A model generated the notes under the pieces. It saw nothing but the letters and a program-made list of their open reading frames with translations. It did no database searches and had not been told where the DNA came from. Below, piece after piece: positions 1 to 9,206 of a DNA stretch of 44,605 nucleotides (the stretch's first letter is position 1; every line of letters starts with the position of its first letter). Origin of the DNA: Acidimicrobiales bacterium (GTDB lineage Bacteria; Actinomycetota; Acidimicrobiia; Acidimicrobiales; GCA-2861595); the NCBI GenBank assembly GCA_035540975.1, contig DATLFN010000167.1, forward strand, positions 1 to 44,605, read 5' to 3'. The position numbers and the translations under genes were made by a program.

Positions 1-48
1 GTCGCCGTCCGGGATCTACTGGAGGAGGTGATGGCGCCCGAGGAGTGA
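1..48 (+). CDS. 3' end of an unidentified gene
   Basis: Only the last 15 codons and a TGA stop at 46-48 are inside the window; the readable end is VAVRDLLEEVMAPEE. This is too short to assign. Because the next 90 bases carry tandem motifs of the kind found at IS21-family ends, it could be the tail of an IS21 helper ATPase (IstB), but nothing in the 15 residues proves that. Confidence 0.4.
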   Translation, partial: VAVRDLLEEVMAPEE

Positions 49-94
49 TCTGCCTACCATCACCAACGACCCGCTCCGGGCCTCGGGACCACCG

Positions 95-139
95 ACACTT
101 TCGGTGATCGCGGACCTACATTTTCAGCGATCCGCGACA
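95..139. mobile_element. Probable IS21-type insertion sequence end (two tandem terminal motifs)
   Basis: Two imperfect copies of a motif of about 23 bp lie back to back: the first at 95-117 with core TTTCGGTGATCGCGGACC, the second at 118-140 with core TTTCAGCGATCCGCGAC. IS21-family elements are known for multiple short repeats just inside their ends and for terminal 5'-TG...CA-3' dinucleotides; a CA occurs at 138-139. Immediately afterwards the kinase reading frame becomes sensor-like, even before its first possible start codon. The element body would lie left of the window, so this is an inference. Confidence 0.45.
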
Positions 140-149
140 CGTTCGCCTG

Positions 150-2063
150 GTGTTCTCGCCCGGCGCCGGCATCCCCGCCTACCGCTTCCTCGTCGTCGGC
201 ATGGTCTGCCAGCTGGCGGGCGACACCTGGTACACCATCTCGTCGCTCCAGGGCACCTTCTCCTTCGGCACCTGGTTCTTCGTCAGCTGGCTGGTCTTCT
301 ACGTGTGCCTCGGCACCGCCGCCCTGCACCCCTCGATGCGCCAGCTGTCGGAGCCCGCCCCCGACCACGAGGCCGTCCTCACGGGCCGGCGCCTGGGCTT
401 CCTGGCCGCCGCCGCCCTGATCTCGCCAGCCGTGCTGGTGGTCATCGACGCCGACCGCAACGACGAGTACGTGCTCGCCGCCACCTCGGCTCTGCTGTTC
501 CTCCTGGTGCTGGCCCGTATGCGGGGCCTGCTCGTCTACATCGCCGAGCACGAGCGCATGAAGCGGCTCAAGGACGAGTTCACCTCCGTGGTGAGCCACG
601 AGCTCCGCACCCCGCTCACCTCGATCCGCGGAGCCCTGGGCCTGGTGGCCGGCGGGGCGCTCGGTCCAATTCCCGACAAGGCCCAGCGCATGCTCGACAT
701 CGCCAGCGAGAACACCGAGCGCCTGGTCCGCCTCATCAACGACATCCTCGACATCGAGCGCATGGAGTCGGGCCAGATCACCCTCGAGAAGAAGCGGTGC
801 CGGGCCGCCGACCTGGTGGGGCGGGCGACCGACGCCATGCGGGCCATGGCCGACGAAGCGGGTGTCACCTTGACCCTCGAAGCCGGCGACGCCCACCTGT
901 CGGCCGACGATGACCGGATGATGCAGACCCTCACCAACCTGTTGAGCAACGCCGTCAAGTTCTCGCCCCGCGGGGGCAACGTCCGCCTCACCGCCCAACG
1001 CCGAGGCGAGCACGTGGTGTTCAGCGTCGAGGACGAGGGACGGGGCATCCCGCCCGAGCACATCGAGCGCATCTTCGCCCCGTTCCAACAGGTCGACTCC
1101 TCCGACTCCCGCGACAAGGGCGGCACCGGGCTGGGCCTGGCCATCTGCCGCAGCATCGTCACCCAGCACGGCGGGCGCATCTGGGCCGAGAGCACCCCCG
1201 GGCACGGGGCGAAGCTCTCCTTCTCCGTGCCGGCTCTGGACGACGCGACCCGCTCCGAACCACCGGTCATGGCGGGGCCGCTGGTGCTCGTGTGCGACGA
1301 CGACCCGTCGGTGCGCGAGGTCGTCACCGCCATCCTCGAGCGCCGCGCCTATCGGGTGGTCACCGCTTCCAGCGCCGAGGAGGCGGTCGAGGTGGCCGCC
1401 GTGCAACAGCCCGCGGCCATCCTGTTGGACCTGCTCATGCCCGGGATCAGCGGTTGGGACGCCGCAGCCCTGCTCAAGCAGCACTCCGACACGCGCCACA
1501 TCCCCATCGTCATCCTGAGTGTGCTGTCGCAGCGGGAGGCCGACGAGGTCACCGGCAACGTGGTGGACTGGGTCCAGAAGCCCCTGGACGAACCCACCCT
1601 GTTCGGGGCGCTGGAGAAGGCGGTGACGGGCTCCCACAAGCCGTCCCGCGTGCTCATCGTCGAGGACGACCTCGACCTGGCCCACGTGCTCACCGCCATG
1701 CTCGAGCGCAACGGCGTGGAGGTGCTCCACGCCGCCGACGGTGGTGAGGCGATCCGGGTCAGCCAGCGCTTCGTCCCCGACCTGGTGGTGCTCGACCTCG
1801 AGCTTCCCGGCGTGGACGGCTTCGCCGTCGTGGAGTGGATGCGCCGCCACGATCGGCTCCGCCACGCTCCGCTGGTCGTCTACACCGGGGCCGAGCTCGA
1901 CCACGAGGATCGTGAGCGCCTCCGCCTCGGCCATACGGAGTTCCTGACCAAGGGATGCGTGGCCCCCGACGACTTCGACGGGCGAGTCACGGACTTGCTC
2001 GACAAGCTGGCCGGCGTTGGTGACACCGCCGACGATCGGAGCATGGCCGATGATGCCGCCTAG
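150..2063 (+). CDS. Hybrid sensor histidine kinase with two receivers, sensor truncated at the 5' end
   Basis: Membrane histidine kinase of 637 aa from a GTG start. Residues 1-125 hold three to four hydrophobic helices and a GTAALHPSM segment that resembles the back end of a multi-helix membrane sensor found in many actinobacterial GGDEF and kinase proteins; the front helices are missing. HisKA follows with phospho-acceptor His150 in SHELRTP, then the ATPase domain with N box NLLSNAVKFS and [10 protein letters not shown] near 324-333. Receiver 1 (about 377-490) has its aspartate in LLDLLMP and lysine in QKP. Receiver 2 (about 497-620) has VLDLELP, YTG and LTK. The in-frame codons just upstream of the GTG still read like sensor sequence, so the start is probably a salvage start created by the adjacent insertion end. 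It overlaps the next receiver gene by 14 bp. Confidence 0.85.
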   Translation: MFSPGAGIPAYRFLVVGMVCQLAGDTWYTISSLQGTFSFGTWFFVSWLVFYVCLGTAALHPSMRQLSEPAPDHEAVLTGRRLGFLAAAALISPAVLVVIDADRNDEYVLAATSALLFLLVLARMRGLLVYIAEHERMKRLKDEFTSVVSHELRTPLTSIRGALGLVAGGALGPIPDKAQRMLDIASENTERLVRLINDILDIERMESGQITLEKKRCRAADLVGRATDAMRAMADEAGVTLTLEAGDAHLSADDDRMMQTLTNLLSNAVKFSPRGGNVRLTAQRRGEHVVFSVEDEGRGIPPEHIERIFAPFQQVDSSDSRDKGGTGLGLAICRSIVTQHGGRIWAESTPGHGAKLSFSVPALDDATRSEPPVMAGPLVLVCDDDPSVREVVTAILERRAYRVVTASSAEEAVEVAAVQQPAAILLDLLMPGISGWDAAALLKQHSDTRHIPIVILSVLSQREADEVTGNVVDWVQKPLDEPTLFGALEKAVTGSHKPSRVLIVEDDLDLAHVLTAMLERNGVEVLHAADGGEAIRVSQRFVPDLVVLDLELPGVDGFAVVEWMRRHDRLRHAPLVVYTGAELDHEDRERLRLGHTEFLTKGCVAPDDFDGRVTDLLDKLAGVGDTADDRSMADDAA

Positions 2064-2433
2064 ACACGTCATGGTCATCGACGATGAGGACCACATCCGC
2101 GAGGTCGCCCAGGTGAGCCTGGAGGCGGTGGCCGGGTGGCAGGTCACCACCGCTGCGTCAGGGCGGGAGGGGATCGAGGTGGCCAGAGCGGCGCAGCCCG
2201 ACGCCATCGTCCTCGACGTGATGATGCCCGACATGGACGGCCCGGCCACCCTGGCCGGGCTTCGGGCAGACGCCGCCACCGCCCACCTCCCCGTGGTCTT
2301 CCTCACCGCCAAGACCCAGGCCGTCGACCGTACCCGGTTGACGGGGCTGGGCGCCGCCGGAATCCTGGCCAAGCCCTTCGACCCGATGCTGCTGGCCGAC
2401 GAGATCGCCAGGCTGTTGGGGTGGCCGTCGTGA
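2050..2433 (+). CDS. Stand-alone response regulator receiver domain
   Basis: A single CheY-like receiver of about 127 aa without an output domain. Acidic pocket residues occur in VMVIDDEDH, the phosphorylatable aspartate in IVLDVMMPDMDG, the threonine in FLTAK and the lysine in LAKPFDP, so it looks functional. The ATG at 2050 is preferred because GGAG lies at 2037-2040; ATG 2053 is an alternative. It overlaps the end of the upstream hybrid kinase and shares a GTGA overlap with the following Hpt-GGDEF gene. This suggests a three-gene operon in which it shuttles phosphate between the kinase and the Hpt domain. Confidence 0.85.
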   Translation: MMPPRHVMVIDDEDHIREVAQVSLEAVAGWQVTTAASGREGIEVARAAQPDAIVLDVMMPDMDGPATLAGLRADAATAHLPVVFLTAKTQAVDRTRLTGLGAAGILAKPFDPMLLADEIARLLGWPS

Positions 2434-4427
2434 GCGGCGCCGACGTCGTCGCCACCGCGCTGGCGGCGATCTGGGAGAAGCGTCAGGCGAAGATCCTCGG
2501 CAGCGTCGCGACCCTCGAGGACATCCTCGTCGCCGGCCGCCCCGGAATCGACGAGGCGGAGCGCGCCAGCGCCGAACGCGAGGCCCACAAGCTCGCCGGC
2601 TCCCTCGGGACGTTCGGGTTCGCCGAGGGCTCGGAGCTGGCCCGCCGGCTCGAGCACCTTCTCGAAACCGTCCGGCCGCTCGATCCCGAGCCGCTCCCCC
2701 AGCTGTCCGCGCTGGTCACCGCCCTCATCCAGTCGCTGCCCTCCCCGACGCCGGCCGCTGCCGACGAGGCCGCAGACGAGCGCCCACTCGTGGTCGTGGT
2801 GACCGAGGACAGGGATCTGGGCGAGCGCCTGGCGCGCGAGGCGCCCAGCAGGGGAATGCGAGTGGCGGCGTTCAACCCGCCCGGTGCGGCGGCCTCCTGC
2901 CACGTCGAACGCCCTGCCGCTCTCCTCGCGGACCTGCGAGGCGAGGCGTGGAGGGACGAGACCATGGCACTGGTGGAGACGCTGGCGAGCGAGAACCCGC
3001 CGGTTCCTGTCCTCGTCCTCACCACCGAGGCCGGGCTCACCGACCGCGTCGGGCTCACCCGCCGGGGTGCGGGAGGCTTCCTCCACGATTCGCTGTCGAC
3101 GGCTCAGCTCCTCGACCGCGTCGCCGAGCTTCTGGCCGTGGCCGGCGGCGATGCCACCACGGTGCTGGCGGTGGACGACGACCCCAACGTCCTTGCCGCC
3201 CTGCGGGCCGTACTGTCCGACGCCGGCCACCGCCTGGTCACCCTCGAGGACCCTCTACGTTTCTGGGATGTCCTCGAGGACACCCGCCCCGGCCTCCTGC
3301 TGCTCGACCTCGACATGCCGGAGGTCAGCGGGATCGAGCTGTGCCGGGCCGTGCGCCACGACGCCCGCTGGAGCACCCTCCCGGTGATGTTCCTCACGGG
3401 CAGCGCCGGTCCCGAATCGGTGCGCGAGATCTTCGCTGCGGGCGCCGATGACTACGTGGCCAAGCCCATCGTCGGACCCGAGCTGACCGCCCGCATCTCC
3501 AACCGGATGGAGCGGGTGGCGCTGTTCCGAGCCATGGCCGACACCGACCCGCTCACCGGCCTGGCCAATCGCCGCAAGTCCCAGGAGGTCCTCGACCGGC
3601 TCGTGCTCCTGGCCGACCGCTATAACCAGCCGCTCTCCCTCGCCGTGCTCGACCTCGACCGGTTCAAGCAGGTCAACGACCGGCACGGCCACGCGGTCGG
3701 TGACGCCGTGCTCCGCCGGCTGGGCGAGTTGCTGGGCCAGGCCTTCCGGGGGGAGGACGTGGCGGCGCGCTGGGGTGGGGAGGAGTTCATCGTTGGGACC
3801 TACGGGATGACCAAGCACGATGCCGTGCAGCGTCTGGCCGCGGTGCTCGAGCAGTTCCGTCTGGAGGGCTTCGCGGGCAACGAGGGCGACTTCCACGTCA
3901 CCTTCAGCGCCGGAGTGGCCCAGTACGGAGTCGACGGGCCGGACGTCGACGCCATCTATCGTGCCGCCGACGAGGTCCTCTACTGGGCCAAGGCGTCAGG
4001 CCGCGATCGGGTCCTCCCCTTCGGTTGGCAGGCGAGCGCCGTCCCCGATGCCCTCGACGTGGTGGTGGTGGAGGACGACGAGGTCACCGGCAAGGTGCTG
4101 CAGAGCGCCCTGACGGCGCGGGGCTACACGGTCAGATGGATTAAGGACGGTCTTGTTGCGGCCGAGACACTTGCTGCCCTCCGTCCCCGGGTGGTCCTGC
4201 TCGACGTCGAGCTCCCCAGTTTGAGCGGGATGGACGTGCTGCGCCGACTGGCCCACGACGGCGCGCTCTCCGAGATGCGAGTCATCATGGTGACGGGCCA
4301 TGATGATGAGCACCAGGCCGTGGCTGCCTTCGAGCTCGGCGCCTGCGACCACGTGGTGAAGCCGTTCAGGATCCCGGTGCTCCTCGAGCGGGTCCGCCGG
4401 TCACTCGACCGCAGCGGCGCAGGCTGA
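2430..4427 (+). CDS. Hpt - receivers - GGDEF - receiver protein (diguanylate cyclase)
   Basis: 665 aa, GTG start inside the preceding stop (GTGA). An Hpt domain (about 5-100) carries His53 in AHKLAGSLGTFG. A degenerate receiver (about 118-238) follows; the usual lysine is absent and FLHDSLS stands in its place. A normal receiver (about 243-360) has AVDDDPN, LLDLDMPEVSG, FLTG and AKPI. The GGDEF domain (about 372-530) has active site RWGGEEF, and an RGED inhibitory I-site exactly five residues upstream, so it should make cyclic di-GMP and be product-inhibited. A final receiver (about 545-660) has VVEDDEV, LLDVELP and VKPF. The layout implies phosphate entering by Hpt or receivers to control cyclase activity. 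A second GTG at 2421 is possible. Confidence 0.88.
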   Translation: MSGADVVATALAAIWEKRQAKILGSVATLEDILVAGRPGIDEAERASAEREAHKLAGSLGTFGFAEGSELARRLEHLLETVRPLDPEPLPQLSALVTALIQSLPSPTPAAADEAADERPLVVVVTEDRDLGERLAREAPSRGMRVAAFNPPGAAASCHVERPAALLADLRGEAWRDETMALVETLASENPPVPVLVLTTEAGLTDRVGLTRRGAGGFLHDSLSTAQLLDRVAELLAVAGGDATTVLAVDDDPNVLAALRAVLSDAGHRLVTLEDPLRFWDVLEDTRPGLLLLDLDMPEVSGIELCRAVRHDARWSTLPVMFLTGSAGPESVREIFAAGADDYVAKPIVGPELTARISNRMERVALFRAMADTDPLTGLANRRKSQEVLDRLVLLADRYNQPLSLAVLDLDRFKQVNDRHGHAVGDAVLRRLGELLGQAFRGEDVAARWGGEEFIVGTYGMTKHDAVQRLAAVLEQFRLEGFAGNEGDFHVTFSAGVAQYGVDGPDVDAIYRAADEVLYWAKASGRDRVLPFGWQASAVPDALDVVVVEDDEVTGKVLQSALTARGYTVRWIKDGLVAAETLAALRPRVVLLDVELPSLSGMDVLRRLAHDGALSEMRVIMVTGHDDEHQAVAAFELGACDHVVKPFRIPVLLERVRRSLDRSGAG

Positions 4428-4435
4428 CTGGGCAC

Positions 4436-4540
4436 CTTGCTTCATCGTCGCTGCTCGCTCCCGCGGTCATGGCGATGATGGGCGTGCTGCGACGGCGCTT
4501 GCAGGCGGCAACCTTGGCCCGATTCGATTCGCTACCGAAA
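4436..4540 (-). pseudogene. Remnant of a receiver domain C-terminal half
   Basis: Read on the minus strand in the same frame as the Hpt gene just past its stop, the stretch at about 4455-4510 encodes [19 protein letters not shown] followed by EARC. This matches the [13 protein letters not shown]...RC segment of the second receiver in the adjacent kinase; at DNA level GGTCATGGCGATGATGGGCG is shared with 5093-5112. There is no aspartate pocket or start codon, so this is a decayed fragment, perhaps of a receiver once fused to or following the Hpt protein. Confidence 0.55.
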
Positions 4541-4542
4541 GA

Positions 4543-4932
4543 TCAGTCGCTTCCTCTCAACCGGTGAACCTCGGCATCCAGCGCCTGCTTCGCCAGGACG
4601 TATTCCGCCGGTAGTTGCGCAGCGACGACACGGGCGCCGACGTAGTCCTCACGGCCGACACGCTCCTCGACCTCTTCGCACCTCCGTGCGATCCGCTGGG
4701 CCCCGACCGCGACGCAACTTCCCCTCATGGTGTGAGCAAGGCTCGTCGCCCGAGCGAAGTCCGAGGCCCTGAGAGCCGCTTGCAACGCGCCCGCCCGGTG
4801 CGAGAAGTCGCGATCGAACAGCGCGACTAACTCCTCGATGAAGTGCCCGCTGTCCTCCTCCCCGAGCAGGCGGAGTTGGGCGACGGCGGCGGCGTCGAGC
4901 ACCTGTGCATCGTCATGATCGCTGGGTCTCAC
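4543..4932 (-). CDS. Hpt (histidine phosphotransfer) protein
   Basis: 129 aa single-domain Hpt protein. The phospho-accepting histidine sits in [14 protein letters not shown], followed by the helix [13 protein letters not shown] typical of the four-helix Hpt fold. Its ATG overlaps the TGA of the hybrid kinase by 4 bp (ATGA), so the two are translationally coupled and it probably takes phosphate from that kinase's receiver. No output domain is attached. A receiver remnant follows immediately after its stop codon. No terminator hairpin was noticed downstream. Confidence 0.82.
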   Translation of the reverse strand: MRPSDHDDAQVLDAAAVAQLRLLGEEDSGHFIEELVALFDRDFSHRAGALQAALRASDFARATSLAHTMRGSCVAVGAQRIARRCEEVEERVGREDYVGARVVAAQLPAEYVLAKQALDAEVHRLRGSD

Positions 4933-7520
4933 CTCTGGACCTCTGGGAGCGACAGCGGTTCAGGTTTCGTGATCGTTGCAGTCCATCGGCTCACCACCGC
5001 GTCCAGTTGTGTCATCGTCACCGGCTTGGTCAGGTAGTCGTCCATGCCCGCTTCGAGGCAGCGTTCCCTGTCGTCGGTCATCGCGCCGGCGGTCATGGCG
5101 ATGATGGGCGTGCGGCGCGCCGCTCCTTCGCTCGCCCGGATGCGCCTCGCCGCCTCGAATCCGTCCACATGGGGCATCTGGCAGTCCATCAAGATGGCGT
5201 CGTACTGCGCCCGGGCGGCGGCCGCCACCGCCTCACCGCCATCGGACACGCACTCCGTGCGGTAACCGAGTTTGGCGAGCATGGCGATGGCAACCTTCCG
5301 GTTCACCGGGTTGTCCTCGGCCAGCAGTAGGTTCGCACGGGGAACCAGCTCCCCTGGGCGGTGATCTCCCGTGGTGCGGGCGGCCGACGAGTTCTGACCC
5401 TTCGAGCCGAGCACGCTCGACAGGCAGGTGCGAAGTTGCTCACGGCGCACAGGCTTGGCCAAGCAGGCCGACATGCCCGCGTCGTGTGCTCGCTTCACAT
5501 CGTCCTGGTGACCGGACGAGCTCAACAGCACCAACGGGATGCCGGCGATCTCGCCGTCGGCTGCGACGGCACGCGCGAACTCGAGACCGTTCATGCCCGG
5601 CATCTGCATGTCGACGACGGCGACATCGAACGGCTCACCGGCCTGGGCCGAGGATCGCAGGGCGTCGAGGGCGGCATGGCCGGAGCTAGTGATGACGGCG
5701 TTGGCAGACCAGCGCGTCACGTAGCCCTGAAGGACGGCACGGTTCGTCGCGTTGTCGTCGACGATGAGGATCCTCGTTCCCGCCAGCTCCGCTGGCTCGG
5801 CATCGACGGGAAGACCGTGGTGTGCGAACCCCAGGCGGGCGGTGAACCAGAAGCGGCTTCCCACGCCGCGCTCGCTCGCAACGCCGCAGCTTCCCTCCAT
5901 CAGCTCCACGAGCTGGCGGGTGATCGCCAGTCCCAGCCCCGTTCCCCCGAACCGCCGGGTCGTCGAGTCATCGGACTGCGAGAACGGCGCGAAGATCTCG
6001 GCCTGCTCATCGACATCAATGCCGATTCCGGTGTCGACGACATCGAACCGAACCACGACGCCGGCGGCAGAGTGTTCATCGACGCGTGCGTTGACGATGA
6101 TCTCGCCCGACTCGGTAAACTTCACCGCGTTGCCAACAAGGTTGGTGAGCACCTGACGCACCCGCCCCCCGTCGCCGTGAACGGCGACGGGGATATCGGC
6201 GTCGATGGCCACCACCAGCTCGACGCCCTTCTCCTGTGCCGGTCCGGCCAAGAGATGCGCCACGTCGTCGACGACCTTGTGCAGGTCGAAGTCGCCGACG
6301 CTGAGCTTGAACTTGCCCGCCTCGATCTTCGAAAGGTCGAGAATGTCGTTGATGAGCTCGAGCAGCGCGTGACCGGAGCCGCGGATGGTCTCGGCGTACT
6401 CCTGCTGGGCCGGGGCGAGGTCCGTGTGGAGCAGGAGATCGGTCATCCCGATGATCCCGTTCATCGGTGTGCGGATCTCATGGCTCATGTTGGCAAGGAA
6501 GCTGGACTTGAGCTGAGAGGCCTGTAGCGCCTGATCTCGCGCCGCCGCCAGCTCTCTCTCCTGGACCTGCAGCACCTCCAGCGCCCGCCGCCGGATGGCC
6601 GCGTCCTCGGCGCGGCGGACGACGAGAACGGCGATGAGGAGGCTTCCGACGATGATGCCGGCCGCTAGGATCCAGATCCCGAACGCCCGGCTCCCGGCCA
6701 CCGGCGCGTACAGCTGGTCGGCGGGCACCGCGATGACCAGACGCCATGGCGTGCCGGCCACGGCATGGCTCGTGAAGTAGCGGTTTCCGCGCTGGCCGCC
6801 GATGACGCCGTTGGAACGCTCCGAAAGCGCCCGGGCCAGCGCCCCGTTGTGGCTCCGGAGTGATCCGGCCGCCGCATCGCCTTCGTTGCTGGCGACGACC
6901 GCCGAGCTTGCGTCCACGAGGTAGGCCTCGTTGGGCTCGATCGGCGTGGCATTGCTCAGAAACGACGCCAGCGGCGTCCGCGAGACGTCGAAGCCGCCGC
7001 TGAACACGCGTCGTCCTGCGGGGGTGTCGAAGGGAACGGCGAAGGCGACGATCGGCTTGCCCTCGGCGGCCGAGGGGACCACCGTCGAGATGGCGTCTTC
7101 GCCTGCGAGCGCAGTCCGCAGGTGGCCGTACTTCGATGCCAGGTCCTGGCCGATCAGCTCGGGCTTGGCCGGTACGACGTGCAACACCCGGCCCCGGTCG
7201 TCCAAGAGCACCGCCGCCGAATACTCCAGAGCGACTGTGACGAGCTCGAAGTGTTGGTCAGTTGTGGTCGTGCCAGCGAGCAGGGTCTCAGCCTGTCGTC
7301 GCTCCCGGCGGAATAGGGCCTCTACGTAGCTCTGCACGAAGCGAGCACCAACTGTCGCGCGCAGGTCGAACCGGTCTCGCAGGTCTCGTTTTGCGAGCTC
7401 GTCCACATAGGCAGCTCCGCCTAAGGCGCTCGCCACGACGCCCAGCCAAATGGCCACGGCGACGAGTCGTACGCCCCGGCGTGGGCGCCCTCGCTCCGCG
7501 AGCGAGCGCGTCGGAACCAT
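4929..7520 (-). CDS. Membrane hybrid histidine kinase with extracytoplasmic sensor and two receivers
   Basis: 863 aa. One transmembrane helix near residues 18-40, then about 230 residues of a Cache-like extracytoplasmic sensor (features such as [11 protein letters not shown] and [14 protein letters not shown]), then a second helix around [20 protein letters not shown]. HisKA carries His347 in [12 protein letters not shown]; the ATPase domain has [13 protein letters not shown] and [14 protein letters not shown]. Receiver 1 has VDDNATNR and [11 protein letters not shown]; receiver 2 has [20 protein letters not shown] and TKPV. This is the common Cache-HK-REC-REC layout that needs a separate Hpt, supplied by the coupled downstream gene. 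A weak GGTCGGA precedes the ATG. Transcribed divergently from nothing obvious; a degraded gene lies upstream. Confidence 0.87.
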   Translation of the reverse strand: MVPTRSLAERGRPRRGVRLVAVAIWLGVVASALGGAAYVDELAKRDLRDRFDLRATVGARFVQSYVEALFRRERRQAETLLAGTTTTDQHFELVTVALEYSAAVLLDDRGRVLHVVPAKPELIGQDLASKYGHLRTALAGEDAISTVVPSAAEGKPIVAFAVPFDTPAGRRVFSGGFDVSRTPLASFLSNATPIEPNEAYLVDASSAVVASNEGDAAAGSLRSHNGALARALSERSNGVIGGQRGNRYFTSHAVAGTPWRLVIAVPADQLYAPVAGSRAFGIWILAAGIIVGSLLIAVLVVRRAEDAAIRRRALEVLQVQERELAAARDQALQASQLKSSFLANMSHEIRTPMNGIIGMTDLLLHTDLAPAQQEYAETIRGSGHALLELINDILDLSKIEAGKFKLSVGDFDLHKVVDDVAHLLAGPAQEKGVELVVAIDADIPVAVHGDGGRVRQVLTNLVGNAVKFTESGEIIVNARVDEHSAAGVVVRFDVVDTGIGIDVDEQAEIFAPFSQSDDSTTRRFGGTGLGLAITRQLVELMEGSCGVASERGVGSRFWFTARLGFAHHGLPVDAEPAELAGTRILIVDDNATNRAVLQGYVTRWSANAVITSSGHAALDALRSSAQAGEPFDVAVVDMQMPGMNGLEFARAVAADGEIAGIPLVLLSSSGHQDDVKRAHDAGMSACLAKPVRREQLRTCLSSVLGSKGQNSSAARTTGDHRPGELVPRANLLLAEDNPVNRKVAIAMLAKLGYRTECVSDGGEAVAAAARAQYDAILMDCQMPHVDGFEAARRIRASEGAARRTPIIAMTAGAMTDDRERCLEAGMDDYLTKPVTMTQLDAVVSRWTATITKPEPLSLPEVQR

Positions 7521-7670
7521 TCCGACCTATCGACCCATCAGGAGGGGAGCTAAAGCGGAATGGCGATGAAACATGACGCATCGTACCTTTCCGCCACAGT
7601 TGTCGGGCAATCGACGACCGCCCTTCGCCTACTTACCCAGGGGCACAGGAAGCGTGGCCCGTTGTCGGAT

Positions 7671-8131
7671 CTAGCGCCTACGCCGCCGCGTTCGCCTCGA
7701 GGCGACCGCCGTACCCCATCCGCCGAAGGCGTCGACTGCGGCCTTGGAGCCGGTTTCGACGGCGGCCTTCATGGAGGTGGACGCCTCGTTCAAGCGGGTG
7801 CTGGCCAGCTCGACCTGGGGCCTGGGGCCTGGGGTCTCGGCCTTGGGCTCGGCGGAGGTGTCCGACAGGAGGGCGATCGCCTTCTGCTGGGCGACGTCGG
7901 CCGCCCGGAGGTCGGCGTTGGCCTTGGCGGTGATCTCCGCGCCGGCGTCGATGGTGCGGGCGGGGAGTTCATGACAACGGCGGCGGTGCCGGTGCCACCG
8001 AGGGCGACGGCGATAGCGGTGGCGGCGGCGATGGAGCTGATGCAGAACATGAGGGGCGGGCATGGCCACCATCCGCAGCGCGAGCAGAAGGGTCGCACTG
8101 CTGATCCCGGCTGCGGCCCGTCACTGGCCAC
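7671..8131 (-). pseudogene. Frameshifted small exported alanine-rich protein
   Basis: Two frames must be joined to give a sensible protein. The upstream frame gives MFCISSIAAATAIAVALGG plus GTGTAAVVM, a membrane or signal segment starting near 8050. About 28 codons later the other frame continues RTIDAGAEITAKANADLRAA, then an Ala/Glu/Lys-rich amphipathic region, ending in a short Arg-rich tail at 7671. The switch falls at the C-rich run around 7965-7975, a plausible indel site. I do not recognise the family. It is either decayed or carries a sequencing indel; a similarly broken exported gene occurs at 16.6-17.1 kb. Confidence 0.45.
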
Positions 8132-8258
8132 TCAGCGGAGGCCTCGATCCTTCGAGCCTGATGCTCGGTCGGCGCTCGATATCCGGCGGTGCAGCTACTC
8201 GACTCGCCCATTATGACGTGAGTCGGGGTGGGGGAATGGCACGGAGACCACGCTCTGT

Positions 8259-8816
8259 CTACCGATGCGCTTCCAGGAGGAGACAGGCCATGCTCTTGGC
8301 TCGCCGCGCAGCCTCGAGGTCCCCTTCGCAGGCAGACACGATCGATCCCTTCATGAGCAGATGCCAGGAGTGGGCGAACGAACTCGGATCGCGCACGCCT
8401 GCCTCCTTGGCGAGGCGGCGCACGATCCGACGGATGTGGTGGAGATGCCGGGCGCTGGCGGAGCCGAGGGCGTGTTCGGGACCCATCTCGAGGAGCACGT
8501 TCACAAAGGAACAGCCCTCGAAGTCAGCACGGTGAAACCACTCGTCGAAGATGTCGAAGATGGCGAGCAGCTGTTCCTCCGCCGTGGATCCCCGCGTCCT
8601 GGCCTCGGCCTCTACCCAGGCCAGCGTCCACCGCTCCTCGCGGAGGTCCAGGAAGGCCAGGACCAGCTGTTCTTTGGACGGAAAGTGATGGTAGAGGGTC
8701 GACTTGGCGACCTGGGCGCGCTCGATGACCTCATCGACGCCGACGTCACGGACGCCCCGCCGGGAAAACAGGTCGTAGGCCGTCTCGAGGACGCGCTCTC
8801 GAGGGGAGAGGTTCAC
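8259..8816 (-). CDS. TetR-family transcriptional regulator
   Basis: 185 aa from the GTG at 8816 (MNLSPRERVL). The N-terminal helix-turn-helix is clear: ETAYDLFSRRGVRDVGVDEV, then RAQVAKSTLYHHFPSKEQL. The C-terminal helical ligand domain includes DIFDEWFHRADFEGCSF and resembles the broad AcrR/TetR group. An ATG at 8897 is also open, but a good promoter with an inverted repeat lies at 8855-8889, between the two candidate starts, so the shorter form is preferred. It probably represses itself. The target is unclear: the plus-strand PAS-GGDEF-EAL gene begins 390 bp away in the divergent direction and could share the control region. Confidence 0.85.
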   Translation of the reverse strand: MNLSPRERVLETAYDLFSRRGVRDVGVDEVIERAQVAKSTLYHHFPSKEQLVLAFLDLREERWTLAWVEAEARTRGSTAEEQLLAIFDIFDEWFHRADFEGCSFVNVLLEMGPEHALGSASARHLHHIRRIVRRLAKEAGVRDPSSFAHSWHLLMKGSIVSACEGDLEAARRAKSMACLLLEAHR

Positions 8817-8854
8817 GGTCTGACTCGAACCTTTCGCGACGAGCGCACGGCCTA

Positions 8855-8889
8855 TAGATAGCAGACCTAGGTGCAGGAAGACAGGTCTG
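8855..8889 (-). promoter_or_regulatory. Promoter and inverted-repeat operator of the tetR gene
   Basis: On the minus strand TGTCTT (8883-8878) and TATCTA (8860-8855) form -35 and -10 boxes with a 17-bp spacer. The inverted repeat CAGACCT (8862-8868) / AGGTCTG (8883-8889) overlaps the spacer and -35 box, the usual position of a TetR autorepression site. The resulting leader would be about 30 nt, which fits the GTG start at 8816. Predicted by inspection only. Confidence 0.45.
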
Positions 8890-9206
8890 TTCGCCATGCT
8901 ACGATCCCGAACCAAGGCCGAAACACCGGATCTGCCCGGTTGTGGTGAGAACGCGGATCGATGGGTACGAGGTGGCGGTGCCACGGTGGAATCGGAAGCG
9001 TGTATCGGTGTTTCGTACCAACAGGGTCGGGGCCGGGAAAGCCCGAGGGCTTGGGGCTGGACCATCAACAGCCACACGCCCTTGTTGACCCGTTTCGGCG
9101 GAACCGGTGTTACCGGAGGCCGCGCTTATCGTGCCTCCCGAGGACCGTCCCAAGTTGTGATCGGGTCGGCGGACGGATACGAGTGCCACATGAAGGGCCG
9201 CCGCCC

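Noticed and set aside
60-3230. Very long open frame on the minus strand opposite the first kinase operon
   Set aside because: Its translation is rich in Gly, Arg, His and Val without domains, and it is the shadow of GC-rich kinase codons on the other strand, where all motifs are clear.
8817-9077. Longer TetR protein starting at 8897 or 9077
   Set aside because: The added residues are unlike TetR starts, and a promoter with an inverted repeat lies within that stretch.
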